Program-made: the position numbers and the translations under genes
Notes under the pieces: generated by a model
Databases searched by the model: none
Seen by the model: the letters and a program-made list of their open reading frames with translations, nothing else
What the model was told of the DNA's origin: nothing
Shown: piece after piece, positions 11,101 through 22,060 of the stretch
How the letters are laid out: the number at the start of each line of letters is the position of its first letter
Numbering within the stretch: position 1 is the first letter of the stretch
Assembly (NCBI GenBank): GCA_028622995.1
Contig: JAJQJQ010000004.1
Span: 6,634,001 to 6,698,000 of the forward strand
DNA: 64,000 bases
DNA from: Panagrolaimus kolymaensis
Lineage: Eukaryota; Nematoda; Chromadorea; Rhabditida; Panagrolaimidae
Direction of reading: 5' to 3'

Positions 11101-12881
11101 ATAACGTTAAAATTCACAATTGGTTAAATCGTCATGTTTTAAAAAAAATGCGTCTAATACATTTTGTTCTTTTTTTAAATAGAAAGCATTTGGTTTAAAA
11201 AAGTGAAAAAATGGCTGAAAAATAGAATTTTTAACTATTTTATGAATTCTCGGATCATTCCCGGATTCCCGTTCCGTCCCGGACTTTTTTACGGGAATCG
11301 CGGATTCCCGGATTCCCGTCCCGGAGTTTTCATTCCCGCCCAAGCCTGATTGGAGCGAAAGTAATCGAGAGTTGTTTTGACACTTAACAAAAAATAGTAA
11401 GAATCAATTAAAGTTTAAAAATATTGAATTCTTGTGGTTCTTTATTCTTTTTTAAAGATGATATTTTATCGCTTTAACCAAATATAAGGGTAACCCACAA
11501 AAAATGAATTCGTGAAAAACCTTTTATGTTTGAAAGCTGTAAAAAATTAGAAAAACTCAGTAAAATTATTTAATTGAATAAGATATGCAAAATTATCAAG
11601 CTCGTGCTTTTTAGATACATATAAATATTTTATTCAAGGCATATTCTTTTTTAATGATATAACCACAAAAACTTAGCTCTTTAAAGTTTCAAAGTGTAGT
11701 AAGAATATATCACTCTGGTTTTTTGGCTAATGAATCGAATAGTGGATTAAAAATAACTTTATTAAGAAAATTTGAAATTCTTAATTTCTTAACTTTTATC
11801 TAAAATAAATGCAACAAATACAAACTACTTTTTTCTAATCAAAGAAAAATGCATAATTTATTTTACAATTCATTTCAAAACAAGGTTTGACAACATTCAG
11901 AACTCCTTTATTTTAAACGAAACTTAGGCTCAAATTAGAAGAAAATGAATAAAAGAATAATAAAACGATTCTAAGTTATACAAACTAATTAATAATAAAC
12001 TTATTTAATTATAAAAAAATTTTAACAAATTTTTTTTAAAGGTTTGTATAAAATTTACTATTATTATAATGAAAAATACTAATAATAAAAGGAAAAAACT
12101 CAAAAATAGGTGAATTCCTCTTAATTCACATATTATATCGATGTATAATGGCAGCTACTACTAGCTGGCTCCTTCGGGGCCAGCTAGTAGTAGCTGCCTA
12201 TATATATGACATACCCGTCAGAAAATTTTTACTAGCATGACATAACCGTCGGGATTTTTGGCCAGCATGGCATGACCGTCGACAGGAAAAAAAAATATCC
12301 ACCCCCTTCTTGAAGTATGAATAATGATGAATGATTTACAGCTTAATGATGAATTTTAAAATGAAAAAAGCGTTCTTCCGCGAGGTAGTTGGCAAACAAA
12401 CTAAATTCTAGTTTGATTGATTAATCGAGCGAGCATCCATTTTTGGAAAAAAGAAAAGTTAAAAGATTAAAGATAATCAAAAAAAATGTTTCGTTTTTAT
12501 TCGTTTGTCACTTTTTTTAAAGTTTTTGATTTAAACTAATTAGAATTTTTTTTAAATACACTTACATTGACTTGTGTAATTATCAATATGAGGCACATTA
12601 TCACCCGTCCATAAAATTAATTCAGGTTCAGGTAAAATTTTTTGGGCATTTGTTAAAGCATGTTTGACTAAACTTTTAGGGGAATCACAACTATAATTTC
12701 CATAAAATCCAATATCTTTTTTTTCTCCATTTGGATCTTCGTGACATGCAGCATCAATGTCACCAAATTGATTATAATCCGAATCAAAATGAAAATCAGA
12801 TATTTGAAGAATTTTTTCGCCCAAACATATTTCATTAAAAAATAAAAATATTAATAATGAAAAAATTAGCATATTTTTCAT
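8108..12881 (-). CDS. Acid-sphingomyelinase-like (SMPDL3-type) secreted phosphodiesterase, 463 aa
   Basis: Exons in transcript order: 12881-12566, 9573-9166, 9104-8965, 8739-8594, 8545-8330, 8273-8108, joining to 463 residues. A signal peptide (about residues 1-21, MKNMLIFSLLIFLFF...) is followed by the calcineurin-like metallophosphatase motifs: SDFHFD (D29, H31), TGDN, GNHD, VSHIPPG and GHHHTDTF. The later APSVTPW and NPAFR segments are typical of the ASM/SMPDL3 family. No saposin domain is present, unlike true sphingomyelinases, so the substrate may be a nucleotide or other phosphodiester as in human SMPDL3A/B. It acts outside the cell or in lysosomes. The C-terminus is an Asn/Thr-rich stretch with several sequons, then a hydrophobic tail (LSLVSLAWLALILIT), which resembles a GPI-anchor signal as in SMPDL3B. 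Intron 1 (2,992 bp) is filled by transposons. Confidence 0.88.
10847..11356. mobile_element. hAT-type mini-element with 8-bp target duplication, nested in the TA element
   Basis: The element is 10855-11348 (494 bp). Its ends are CAGGCTTGGGCGGGAAT and the exact complement, 17 bp. The 8-bp direct repeat ATTGGAGC flanks it at 10847-10854 and 11349-11356. The CAG end and 8-bp duplication are hAT hallmarks. The sub-terminal regions are packed with CCGGGAATCC/GGATTCCCGG units, very GC-rich against the AT-rich host. The AT-rich core has no credible ORF. Confidence 0.88.
12150..12198. repeat. Perfect 20-bp inverted repeat forming a hairpin
   Basis: GGCAGCTACTACTAGCTGGC (12150-12169) and its exact complement (12179-12198) are separated by only 9 nt (TCCTTCGGG). 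It lies just inside the right end of the TA-flanked element. Confidence 0.9.
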
Positions 12882-14056
12882 TTTTTATATATAAAATATT
12901 AATTATTTTCGATTCGAAGCCAATAATAAATATATTTTTTTTGGAGTTCCAAGATCGATGGAAAACTTTAACTTTGAGGGTTTGCTAACGATCTTTTTTT
13001 TTTCTTCAATGATTTTTCTATTATCAAAAAACAAGAAACTAAAAACAATAAAAAAAAATGAATGCAATAAATCAAATGTATTTTAACGCGAGAATTAAAA
13101 CTATTAGCATCAGCAAGCAAGGAACAACAATTGTGGAGGACACAAGACCCACTTTGATTAGTCAGGAAGGAAACGATAAGAAAAAGTGATTAGTCTCCAA
13201 AGCTTCTTGTATGTACATACTTTTTTGGTTGTTTTTCAGTTGTTCTTTTTTAACTCTCTCAGTCAGCAACAGCAAGGAGTAGCAGAAATAAAGACACTCA
13301 GATTGATTTATTTAGACTATAAAAAATGGATTTTTTTTGAGGAAAGGCACGAAATAATTAGCACCTGAGAGAGGGAGAAAATGAGGAGGTTGACCTGATC
13401 CATTATTGAATTAAATGGATTTGAACTTTTTTACGTTTTTTTATTGATTGAGTTACAACTCAAACATTTTGGGGTAGATAGATTTTATTTTGAATCTAGC
13501 AAATATTTAGAAAGGATTTGATTTTCATGAACCATGTTTCTTTCTTTAATTTTTTAGCATTACGAATTTTAAAAAAGTTTACATTGAATTATCACTTCTC
13601 CAACCGAACACATTTTTTTTGTCTTTCATTATCTTTATGACCCTCGTCATGAAGAGAAAAAAAAATGTCTCATATCCGTGTCTCCAACGTCATTTTACTA
13701 TGCATGAAAAAAAGAGAGACATAAATCAAATAAAGAAAAGAAAATTCGTTGTTCGAGCATTTATTTTTTCTTCCAACAAAACAATTTTTTAATAATGAAT
13801 GAACCAAAACAAAAACTGAACTAATTTTTTGGCAATAAAAAAATGGGCAACCTTTGTATTATTTTTTTCAGCTTTGAAAATCCAAAAACTATTATTAAAT
13901 TTTGATTGATAACTTTATTTTTTTATCTTTCAAAAATTTAATTAACAATTTCAAAAAAAATAAGCATATAAAAAAAGTAAAGTAAAAAACAAATTTTTTA
14001 CAAATAATTTATATATATTTTTCGTGGACATTTTATTTAAGAAAACTTTCTTAAAA
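12882..14056. other. Intergenic, no gene seen
   Basis: Upstream region of the sphingomyelinase-like gene and 3' flank of the secreted orphan. AT-rich with T and A runs; the short frame near 13186 is T-rich with no supporting splice sites. Confidence 0.6.
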
Positions 14057-14650
14057 TTAATGCCATTTATTATAAAATTGATTTACAACTTGATTTATTC
14101 CCCACACAAAATATGCGGTTCGTGTCCAATGTGGAATAAATATTTGTCGACGATATGGTTCTTCATCGTCTTTAGTTTTAGGTAAATTAATCCATTTTTG
14201 TTTTACACTGCTTAAATAAACATGAGTTCCAGTTGCGAGAGATTGGCAAAAAGCAGTTCGAATTACACTGGTTCCAAATACTATGCCTCTTTGAATATGA
14301 ATTACTGCGAAAGTTCTGGAGCCCCGTTGAATAGCAAATCTTTCAAATGGTATATCATCATGATATTCAATTTGTTGTAAATCAATTCTCATTCCATTTC
14401 GATGCTGGCATACTGTTCCAGAATTCATATTTAATGCTCCTGTTGCATCCCATTCTCGAATAATATCTTCAATTTGAGATATTTCCCAATTTGCTGGAAG
14501 ATCAAATCCACCTGAATGTGTACGCTTTTTATGTTTGGATTTATTTTCTTGGCTATTATTATCATGGGATGGAGCGGGAACAAGTTGGATAAAAAGAAAT
14601 ATCAGAAATATGATTGCAAGATTTTGCTTTGAAGAAATTTTTTGTAACAT
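14057..14650 (-). CDS. Secreted orphan protein, 197 aa, single exon
   Basis: One uninterrupted frame of 197 residues. The start gives a short basic leader and then a hydrophobic core (LAIIFLIFLFIQLVPAPS), a convincing signal peptide. A basic, Asn/Lys-rich linker (NKSKHKKRTH) follows, then a compact domain from about residue 48 (GGFDLPANWEISQIEDIIREWD) to the end with only two cysteines (VCQHRN and FCQSL). The spacing RGSRTFAVIHIQRGIVFGTSVIRTAFC and a tryptophan-rich end (HWTRTAYFVWGINQVVNQFYNKWH) suggest a folded beta-rich domain. I do not recognise the family. Its upstream region carries a young fold-back transposon about 140 bp from the start codon. Confidence 0.8.
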   Translation of the reverse strand: MLQKISSKQNLAIIFLIFLFIQLVPAPSHDNNSQENKSKHKKRTHSGGFDLPANWEISQIEDIIREWDATGALNMNSGTVCQHRNGMRIDLQQIEYHDDIPFERFAIQRGSRTFAVIHIQRGIVFGTSVIRTAFCQSLATGTHVYLSSVKQKWINLPKTKDDEEPYRRQIFIPHWTRTAYFVWGINQVVNQFYNKWH

Positions 14651-14786
14651 TTTTTACACTGTAAAGTAAAAAAAAGATGTTTTGATAAAGATAAAAAGCC
14701 TGAAAATTTAATTTTTGCATTATTAAGAAAAATTACGAATTTAGAAAAATTGAGTAAAATCAAGCGCAAAATTAAATACGACTGTC

Positions 14787-15217
14787 TAACAAGGGAACGG
14801 ATTAGCATGTCAAATCGCTGGGGAGATTTGGCCTATACCAATCGATAGAGCTCAAAAAGTTAGACTATGGCCCAAAATCCTAGCGGCCCACCAATTCAAA
14901 AAAAATTAATTTCGTCAGATCAAAGTTGAACAAAAATAACGAAAAAACTGTCTTTTTTTCGATACTTAAAAAAATTTTCAAGGTTCAACAAAACGCCAAA
15001 AAAAAGAAAAGCGATTCAAAAAATGACTGAAAAGAGAAGAAAAAAGTGAAAAAAGCTTCAAAGTCCAGGAATTTTAAACTTTGATCTGACGAAATTAATT
15101 TTTTTTGAATTGGTGGGCCGCTAGGATTTTGGCCCATAGTCTAACTTTTTGAGCTCTATCGATTGGTATAGGCCAAATCTCCCCAGCGATTTGACATGCT
15201 AATCCGTTCCCTTGTAA
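14787..15217. mobile_element. Fold-back MITE with 138-bp inverted arms and TAA target duplication
   Basis: Element 14790-15214 (425 bp) begins CAAGGGAACGGATTAGCATG and ends with the complement. The arms 14790-14927 and 15077-15214 match over 138 bp with one visible mismatch (GGCCC against GGGCC). TAA flanks both sides (14787-14789, 15215-15217), the three-base target pattern of PIF/Harbinger-type elements. The 149-bp loop is A-rich and non-coding. Confidence 0.88.
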
Positions 15218-18200
15218 ATATATAAGAAAAAAGGAAAGATAGATTCTTCAAAAATAAAAAGTTTCGATCTTCCATTTTTGTTAAAAAAAATATTTTTTTA
15301 ACCTTTCAAATTCATTCTAACTTTAAAGGAAAGGAAAAAAATGGAACACTTCGAATTCTTCGGCTTTCATAAGCTATTACTTTTTTAAAAGTCTCTTAAT
15401 TATCACAATAAAGCCTTTAACCATTTATTTTTGTGGAAAGTTATTATCAAACAGCTTCCCTTTAAATACTTTTTTTTCTTTCTTTGAGATTTTGTTAATA
15501 ACATTTGTTTGTTGTTGACGTAATTGACCTCGCCTCAAGGAAGGTAAACTCTTAATGATTCATCAAATGTATTATTTTTGTGTTTATAAAAAAAAATCAA
15601 CAACGACAACTGACAGATACATATATACATGTAGGCAGGCATGTCCGTGAAAAAAAAAGATGATCAAACTAAATTGAAAAATTTAAAAAAGAAAATTCAA
15701 AAAACAATTTTTTTTTTCTTTAACTTTTGTTCATATTTTTTTAAATTGTGAATGGTTGTTGTTGACTCATCGAAAAAAAATTTTTATGTCAAACACTTCT
15801 TTTTTTGGACTTTGATAGAATTTATGAATGAATCATTAAATTTTTGATTATAGGGCTTTGTCATCGTCGTCTAAAAAGCAATATTTACCTTTGAGATGTA
15901 ATTCCAAATCAAAACTCAAGATTTTTATCAAAATTAATTAGCATATGTTTTTAATTTTTTCAGTAAGACCACTTTGTAATTTTTTATTTTTTAAAAAAAT
16001 CTTTACAAAATTAAAATTTGTAATTTTTTAACTTTGCAAAAAATTATGATGGTTTTCAGATTTTGCATGCTTCAAAAAATGTGCCAAGGATTATTATTAT
16101 TTGACAAAGGAAATACATATTTTATATTTTATTATTTTCTGTTTAAAAAAAAGCATGACGACGACAACGACGGCAATCATGGATACCACCTTCGACACTC
16201 ACTTTCATTCTTAATGCTTTTTTGATTTTAAAAATAATTATTGAAGCGTAAAAAAAAATATAAAAACTTTTAAAATAAAATAAAAAAATATTTATTTTGG
16301 TTTGTTGCAACATAACACATAATAAAATTGGGCAATGATGGAAATACGGTGCCGAGTTTGACCTTTTAAAAATTGCAAAATTTGAAAGCTGTCGTCGATT
16401 GACGTTGCTTTTTTTTATTTGGTAAAAACACATTTTCTTTTTTTTAACCAAATCACAGCAGCAGCATAATCAAAGAATTAAAAAACATATATGTAAATAT
16501 TTTTAAAAATTTTTACAAAAATATTTTTGATTTTATTTAAATAATTTTTTTTCAAACTTCTTTTTTATTTGTTTAAACTTTTTGCCGTCATTTTTATGTT
16601 TTTTTCTATAGTGCTTTCTAGTTGCTGGAGATAAGCCTTTTTTGGAATCGTTTATCTTTCGCGAAAGTACAAAGGAGCCTTTAAAATTGGAGGTAATTAA
16701 ATCCCTTAAAAACTTATATTTTTGTTAAAATAAATCACGAAAACTCTTAAACCCATTTTTAAATTGCGATTTAATTACTTTGTTTTAATAAAATAATTAT
16801 CAAAATTAAAGTTTTTTTTATTGTTTTTAGATAAGTGTCATTATTAAGGCCATTGTGATTTTTATTTTGCCATTATTTTGTAATAATTAACCCAAAACTT
16901 TTATCTTTGAAATTCGTAAAGTAATTGTTCCATAATTGCAGATATAATTAGTTGGGCCACAAAAAAGTCTACAAAAACTCTTTATTTTTTACAAAGATTT
17001 AACATTTTTAATAATTTTTCTTTCTTCTGCGGCTTTTCCTTAGATTCACAAAAACAAAATTTTTATAAACTTTAAACGAACCTTTTTGCACTTTTATTTC
17101 TCTTTTCGAATGGCATCCATGGATTTCTTGATAAATGGCTTTTTATCTCCAACAAAAAACAAACAAAAACATGGAAATAAAAAAGCCACCCAAAACGTAT
17201 CCGATTAAATTTTATTTTTAAAACTTTAATTTCGTCATTAAAAAAACAAGGAAAACGTGAAACCCATAAAATTTTGTCTCGTGTCTTTTTTTTTCTCACG
17301 TTATCTCTCAAAATGAAACTCTTTATTTTTTATTTAATTTATAATTCCATCGTGTTTTCAACAACAAAACAAAAAAGATTTCCTTATTCGGCCAATTTTT
17401 ATTTTTTTTTTGTTGTATCAAAAATAAGAGGCATTCTTTAAAATGGCAGAAAAACTTTTTTGTTTTCTTTTTCTCTTTTAATTCTTTTTTTTATCGTTTG
17501 ATTATAAAAAATTCATTTGGGAAAAATATAAAGTTTTAAACAAAACAAAAAATTATTTCCGGCATCATCATCACTCACGCCTTTTTTTAAAATTCTTTTG
17601 TTAATTTGCGTATGTTTTGTTGATGAAAAAAAAAAATAAGAAGAAAATGGGTTAGGTTTTATGGCACACCACATTCAGATTTGCTTGTGTGAAGAAGCTA
17701 AAAAAAATTTTTTTATTGAAGATAATTACGAAAATAATTTTATAAAACTATCTTTTAAATATATTTTTTTATAATTAGAATCATTTTTAAATTTTTTTAT
17801 GGTTAAACTCGAAATTGAGAATTAAAAGAGTGAAAGTTTTTTTAATTTTTAAATTGCCGAATTAAATTCACAAAATTATTGAAATTAGAAATTTTATAAA
17901 GTCAATATGATCGAAGAAGCTTTGTATCTCAAAATTAAGCGTTTTCGAGGATGAGCATTTAAAAATGTAAAATTTCCATAAATTTTTTTTGTTTGAAAAA
18001 TACATGTTTTCTCATATTCCATATTTCAAGGGCAAAATTGCTGTTCTTTGATTTAGTCACATTTTTTTATTCACCTTTAAAAAATAAGACTTTATTCCAA
18101 GAAATTTCACTGCCACCCTAAACATTTTTTTATGAAACTATTTTTATACACTTCACTGATTTTTTTTATAACAAAATATTTTATTTAAAAGATGACAAAC

Positions 18201-18717
18201 TGCTATGACAAATTTTTATATTTTTGTACAGCTACTCCTTGAAAAAAATACATTTTGGCTTCGGCTAAACTTTGAAGTTTATTTTTCCACGACAAAAGAA
18301 AAAAACTATGACATGAGTTTTTCTATTTTTATGTTTGTTTCTATGATTCTATTTTCCCGATGATGAGCATCATTATTGTGTTTTCAATGATTTATAATAT
18401 CACTTTTTTTTTATTTCTGCAACCAAAAAGGAACCAAACAAAATATATACCAAAAAAAAAATGCAGAGGTGGTTGCATGAATTCGCTAGGATACCGTATG
18501 CAAATTGTTTTTTTCTTTCTTTTTTGGCTCCTAGGTTACAAGCGCCTGCCTTTGCTGCCATAAATCCTAACCGCGTCATTTATATTTTTTTCTTCTCCAC
18601 GACCGCCGCTATTTTGTTTTGCTATTCCATTTTTTACTTTTTTGCTTTACAAAAAAAAGTGTTTCAACTTTTTATTTTTTTAGGATTCGCTAAAAAAAAT
18701 AATAAAATAAAATAATA
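15218..18717. other. Long AT-rich intergenic region, no gene found
   Basis: About 3.5 kb of low-complexity sequence rich in A and T runs. Reading frames at 16034, 16143, 17072 and 18360 are short, rich in Phe/Lys, and have no coding-like composition or splice partners. The last few hundred bases should contain the promoter of the gene at 18718. Confidence 0.6.
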
Positions 18718-19341
18718 ATGCCTTCAACTTGGTCAACAACTTCTTTGATTTTTGTCATTTTTTCATTGTGTTTATTGGTTTTGGTTTCATCGAGACCCGC
18801 AGCAGAATATCCACAATATGATGATGGGGTTCTAAATATCCAAAGATTACATAATGTTCCATTTGGTGTAAGTGTTTTTAAGCACAACGTTTTACATTTT
18901 TTCTGTGGTGAACCAAACCAGACTTTACCTTTTAAAAACTAGACTTTCAAAAAGACCAAGAAAAAAATGATAAATTGCGACATTAAAAAAGAGACACAGA
19001 ATATGTCTCGAACTTAAATTTGCTTTTTTTTCGTCTGAAACTCTAAAGAAAAAAATCACGTGTTTCTGAATAATTATAATAGTTTTTTTTTTGCAGTCTT
19101 TAGTTTTTTTTGCAAAAATTTTACAATAAAAAATAAACAAAATACGCATCTTTTTCTTTAATAAATTTCATTATTTTTTAAAATATGTAAACTAATTTTT
19201 CAGGCTCATTTTTCACCAAATCGAATTTATTATCAAAAAAAGAAATCTGATCCATGGGGTGCAATGCTTCATGATAATTTTGCTCCTGCAGGTGGAGATG
19301 ATATTTTGGGACTTATGAATTATAAAGGCCTTCGAGGATAA
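18718..19341 (+). CDS. Neuropeptide-like secreted precursor, 95 aa
   Basis: Exons 18718-18867 and 19204-19341 join in frame to 95 residues. The first 26 residues are a strong signal peptide (SLIFVIFSLCLLVLVSSRP). The mature part has no cysteine, one tribasic KKK processing site (IYYQ-KKK-SDPW) and a C-terminal ...NYKGLRG, whose last glycine could supply an amide. Short length, signal peptide, basic cleavage site and terminal Gly are how nematode neuropeptide precursors look. I cannot match it to a named nlp or flp gene. The 336-nt intron is long for this genome. Confidence 0.72.
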
Positions 19342-19396
19342 ACCAACAAAACAGCCTTCCAACAAAAAATATTCCATTTTTGACAATCAAGTTTTA

Positions 19397-19402
19397 AATA
19401 AA
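19397..19402 (+). terminator. AATAAA polyadenylation signal of the neuropeptide-like gene
   Basis: AATAAA 55 nt past the stop codon. Confidence 0.65.
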
Positions 19403-19613
19403 ATAATTAACAGTTTATTTTGTGTTTTCTTTCACTGTCGTCGTCGCACGCCCGCCACATTTAACTATTTTTTTTTCTCATTTGTCTGATTTTTGGTTTT
19501 TTTAAGAAATAAAAAATTTATTTAAATTTAAGATTTATGCAAATTTTTCAAGCAATAAAAAGATTTTAAAAAATGTTTTAATTTAAGAAATTCTAGCGTG
19601 AATATTAATTTTT

Positions 19614-22060
19614 TTATTTCATAGGCTTTTCAGCATAAATTAAATGCCAATTATGATTATCATCTGCAATGTAGCCAAGTTTATCTTCCCATCCTTCAAC
19701 ATGATGATTAAAAAGTTCTTCAGAGAATTTGGCCACAAAATCATCTTTGTTTTTAATAGTGAAATCACGTTCTTGCAATAAAATTTCTTTAAATCGAGGA
19801 GTATTATTTTCTGTTTTAATATTTATAAAACCAGCTTTTTTTGCAAATTCTTCCAATTCTTCAAGATTATGGAGATAATAATGCCGGCGAGAAACATAAT
19901 CCAAAAATTTGGGTTTGAGCTCGCCATAGCCTTTGCAATAACGAGTTATAACAACTTTTCCACCGGGCTTGAGAACTTTCTGAAAAAATGGAGAAAAATA
20001 TCCTTCCTAGTAATTTTGATTGTTATTTCGCGCTTGGAAATCCTTCATGGGAAAATTGAAAGAAAAATGACAAAATTTGCATAAATATAAATGAAAGCGC
20101 AGGAAGGAAGCTTTCTTTTGCATTGCATAAAAGTGAAGCTGAGCGGTGGTCAACTTTGAGGTGTTTTAAAGGTTTGGGATCCTTGAAAACGATTTTATAA
20201 GATCCAAATTGAGGAATGCTTAGAATTATTGCCAATTTATGAGTAAGCTATGGGAGATGCGGGAGGAAATTTAGTACAATTTTTGAGGATCTTAAAGAAA
20301 TAAATTTGACTATGATGTAGCAGAGTTTAGGATCTCATAATTAATCACAAATTTTTTGTAATAATCTGCATAAAACAAGTTTCAAGGCCGGTCGGAGGCC
20401 GGCGGCGTTTCTAGTTAGAAAATTAAAAAAGTTAGAGTAAAAGAAAAAAAATATTTAAAACTCTGATAAAAAGTTTTTTTGAATCTAAAATCGCCACTTT
20501 TTTGTTGGTAAATTTATAAAAATAATGGACTAAAAATTAAAAAATGTTTGTTTGGATTGGTATTTTAAAAAGTCGAGATTCTCAACTTTTCTTGTTCGGA
20601 TTCTTACGATTTTTTAATTTTTTTTGCTATAATTATTTTAAAAAAGAATCTTATTTTCTAACAATTTTATAATTTCTTCATTTTGCAATTTTATAAAATT
20701 CATGGCCTCGGAGGAAACTATAAAAATAGTTTATTTTTGTCGTGTCCTAATATTGTTTTTATAAAAGCAGGGATCTCCAAAAAGAAAAAGAAACTTACAT
20801 AAATTTTAGCGAATAATTTATCTTGATCTGGAATGTGATGAATGCAATCTCGAGAAAAAACATAATCAAATTCATTTTCAGCGAATTCATAAATTAAAAT
20901 ATCACTAATTTGATATTTAACTCGACAATCTTGATCTCGTTGATTTCTTTCAAATGCGTGAACAATCATGTTTGTGCTTAAATCGACTCCCAAAACATGG
21001 AGGCCAAATTCTCGCGCAGCTTGTCTCGCGCCTCCACCAATTCCAACTCCAATATCCAACATTTTTGCTCCGGGTTTAAGGGCGCCATATTTTAATAACA
21101 TTCGACGATTTTCGTTTAAGCCTCCGGGGGAAATAAAATTATCCCCGAAAATCCATTCATACGAACGAACGTTATCTTCAGTGTATTGAGTTTTATCCAA
21201 AAAATCTCGATATGTTGCAATTTGTTCTTCAAATTCAGAAACTGCGTCAGCTCGAGTTAAAATCCAATATAAATCCAAGTGATTTTGAGCAGTGTAAAGT
21301 GAAGCTTCCACTTGTTTAGCGGTGTAAAAATCCAATGCAAGCACATTTCCTTCTGAATCTTGTCCAATAAAAACATCGAAAAGTTTAGTTAAATCGGGAA
21401 TGGTGTGAATTGGGTGGCGAGACATATCTTCACGAATAACCAAAGTTCCACGCTTTTTAAGAGAAGTTAAAACATTTTTAAGTAAATCTCCAAGATGATG
21501 TCGGCGTTTAATTAACTAAAATAAAAAAAATATAATAAAAAATTTGGACTTCACACGAAAAAAATTTTCTTTCACTTCAAGTGTCAAAAAAATCGTTTAA
21601 AATTTTAGAAGAAACATTTTAGGGGATAAACTTACATTCCAATCATCAAGAACATTACATAATATTATGGCATCATAAGCTTCTTTAGTTGAATTAAGGC
21701 TCAATGGGCCACCATGGGTGAGATCAACATTAGGACCAAATGCTTCTTTGAAAAGGCAGCTGTAAAATAAATTAGTTTTAAAACCTTTAGATTTAATAAT
21801 TTTTATGTAAAGTTTTATTTTGAAAAAAAAATTTAAAGTCTTTATAAATTTCGTTTAGGACATTTAAATATATTAACACCAAAATCCAAAAAAAAAGTTA
21901 GAAAACTATAAAATTAAATTTTGAGTCTTTTTGGTGTCTGAGAAAAAAGTCTTAAAACTTACACAGTGGAATCATCTTCAGTGGATAAAAAAGCTTTTTT
22001 AACTTCAATTGCAAGTGGATTGGATTTTAAACTTGAAACTATTTCACGAGCTTTCGACAT
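19614..22060 (-). CDS. pmt-2: Phosphoethanolamine N-methyltransferase 2 (PMT-2), 434 aa
   Basis: Exons 22060-21963, 21759-21636, 21515-20799, 19979-19614 join to 434 residues, close to the 437 of C. elegans PMT-2 as I recall it. The C-terminal half holds the SAM-binding Rossmann motif LDIGVGIGGGAR, then VDLSTNM, the acidic FDYVFSRDCIHHIPD segment (post I) and KVLKPGGKVVITRY. The end, TPRFKEIL...GWEDKLGYIADDNHNWHL, is characteristic of nematode PMT-2. The N-terminal half keeps only remnants of a second methyltransferase fold. Nematode PMT-2 converts phospho-monomethylethanolamine to phosphocholine, downstream of PMT-1, for phosphatidylcholine synthesis. Nothing essential appears missing. A TTCCAG acceptor-like site sits just upstream of the ATG. 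The last intron (819 nt) has a GC-rich palindrome. Confidence 0.94.
20386..20407. repeat. GC-rich imperfect palindrome in a pmt-2 intron
   Basis: GGCCGGTCGGAGGCCGGCGGCG stands out from the AT-rich intron around it. No flanking duplication was found, so its origin is unknown. Confidence 0.4.

Larger units (their letters stand above)
9911..12317. mobile_element. TA-flanked inverted-repeat transposon (about 2.4 kb, no coding capacity seen) in intron 1
   Basis: The ends are CTTCAAGAAGGGGTGGATAT at 9913 and its complement finishing at 12315 (ATATCCACCCCCTTCTTGAAG); they match over about 21 nt with one extra G. Each end is flanked by TA, the target duplication typical of Tc1/mariner-type elements. 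Just inside both ends are degenerate CATGACCGTC motifs (9949; 12232-12280). No transposase-like frame is visible inside, so it is non-autonomous or decayed. It carries a second element (10855-11348) and a long hairpin near its right end (12150-12198). Confidence 0.75.
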
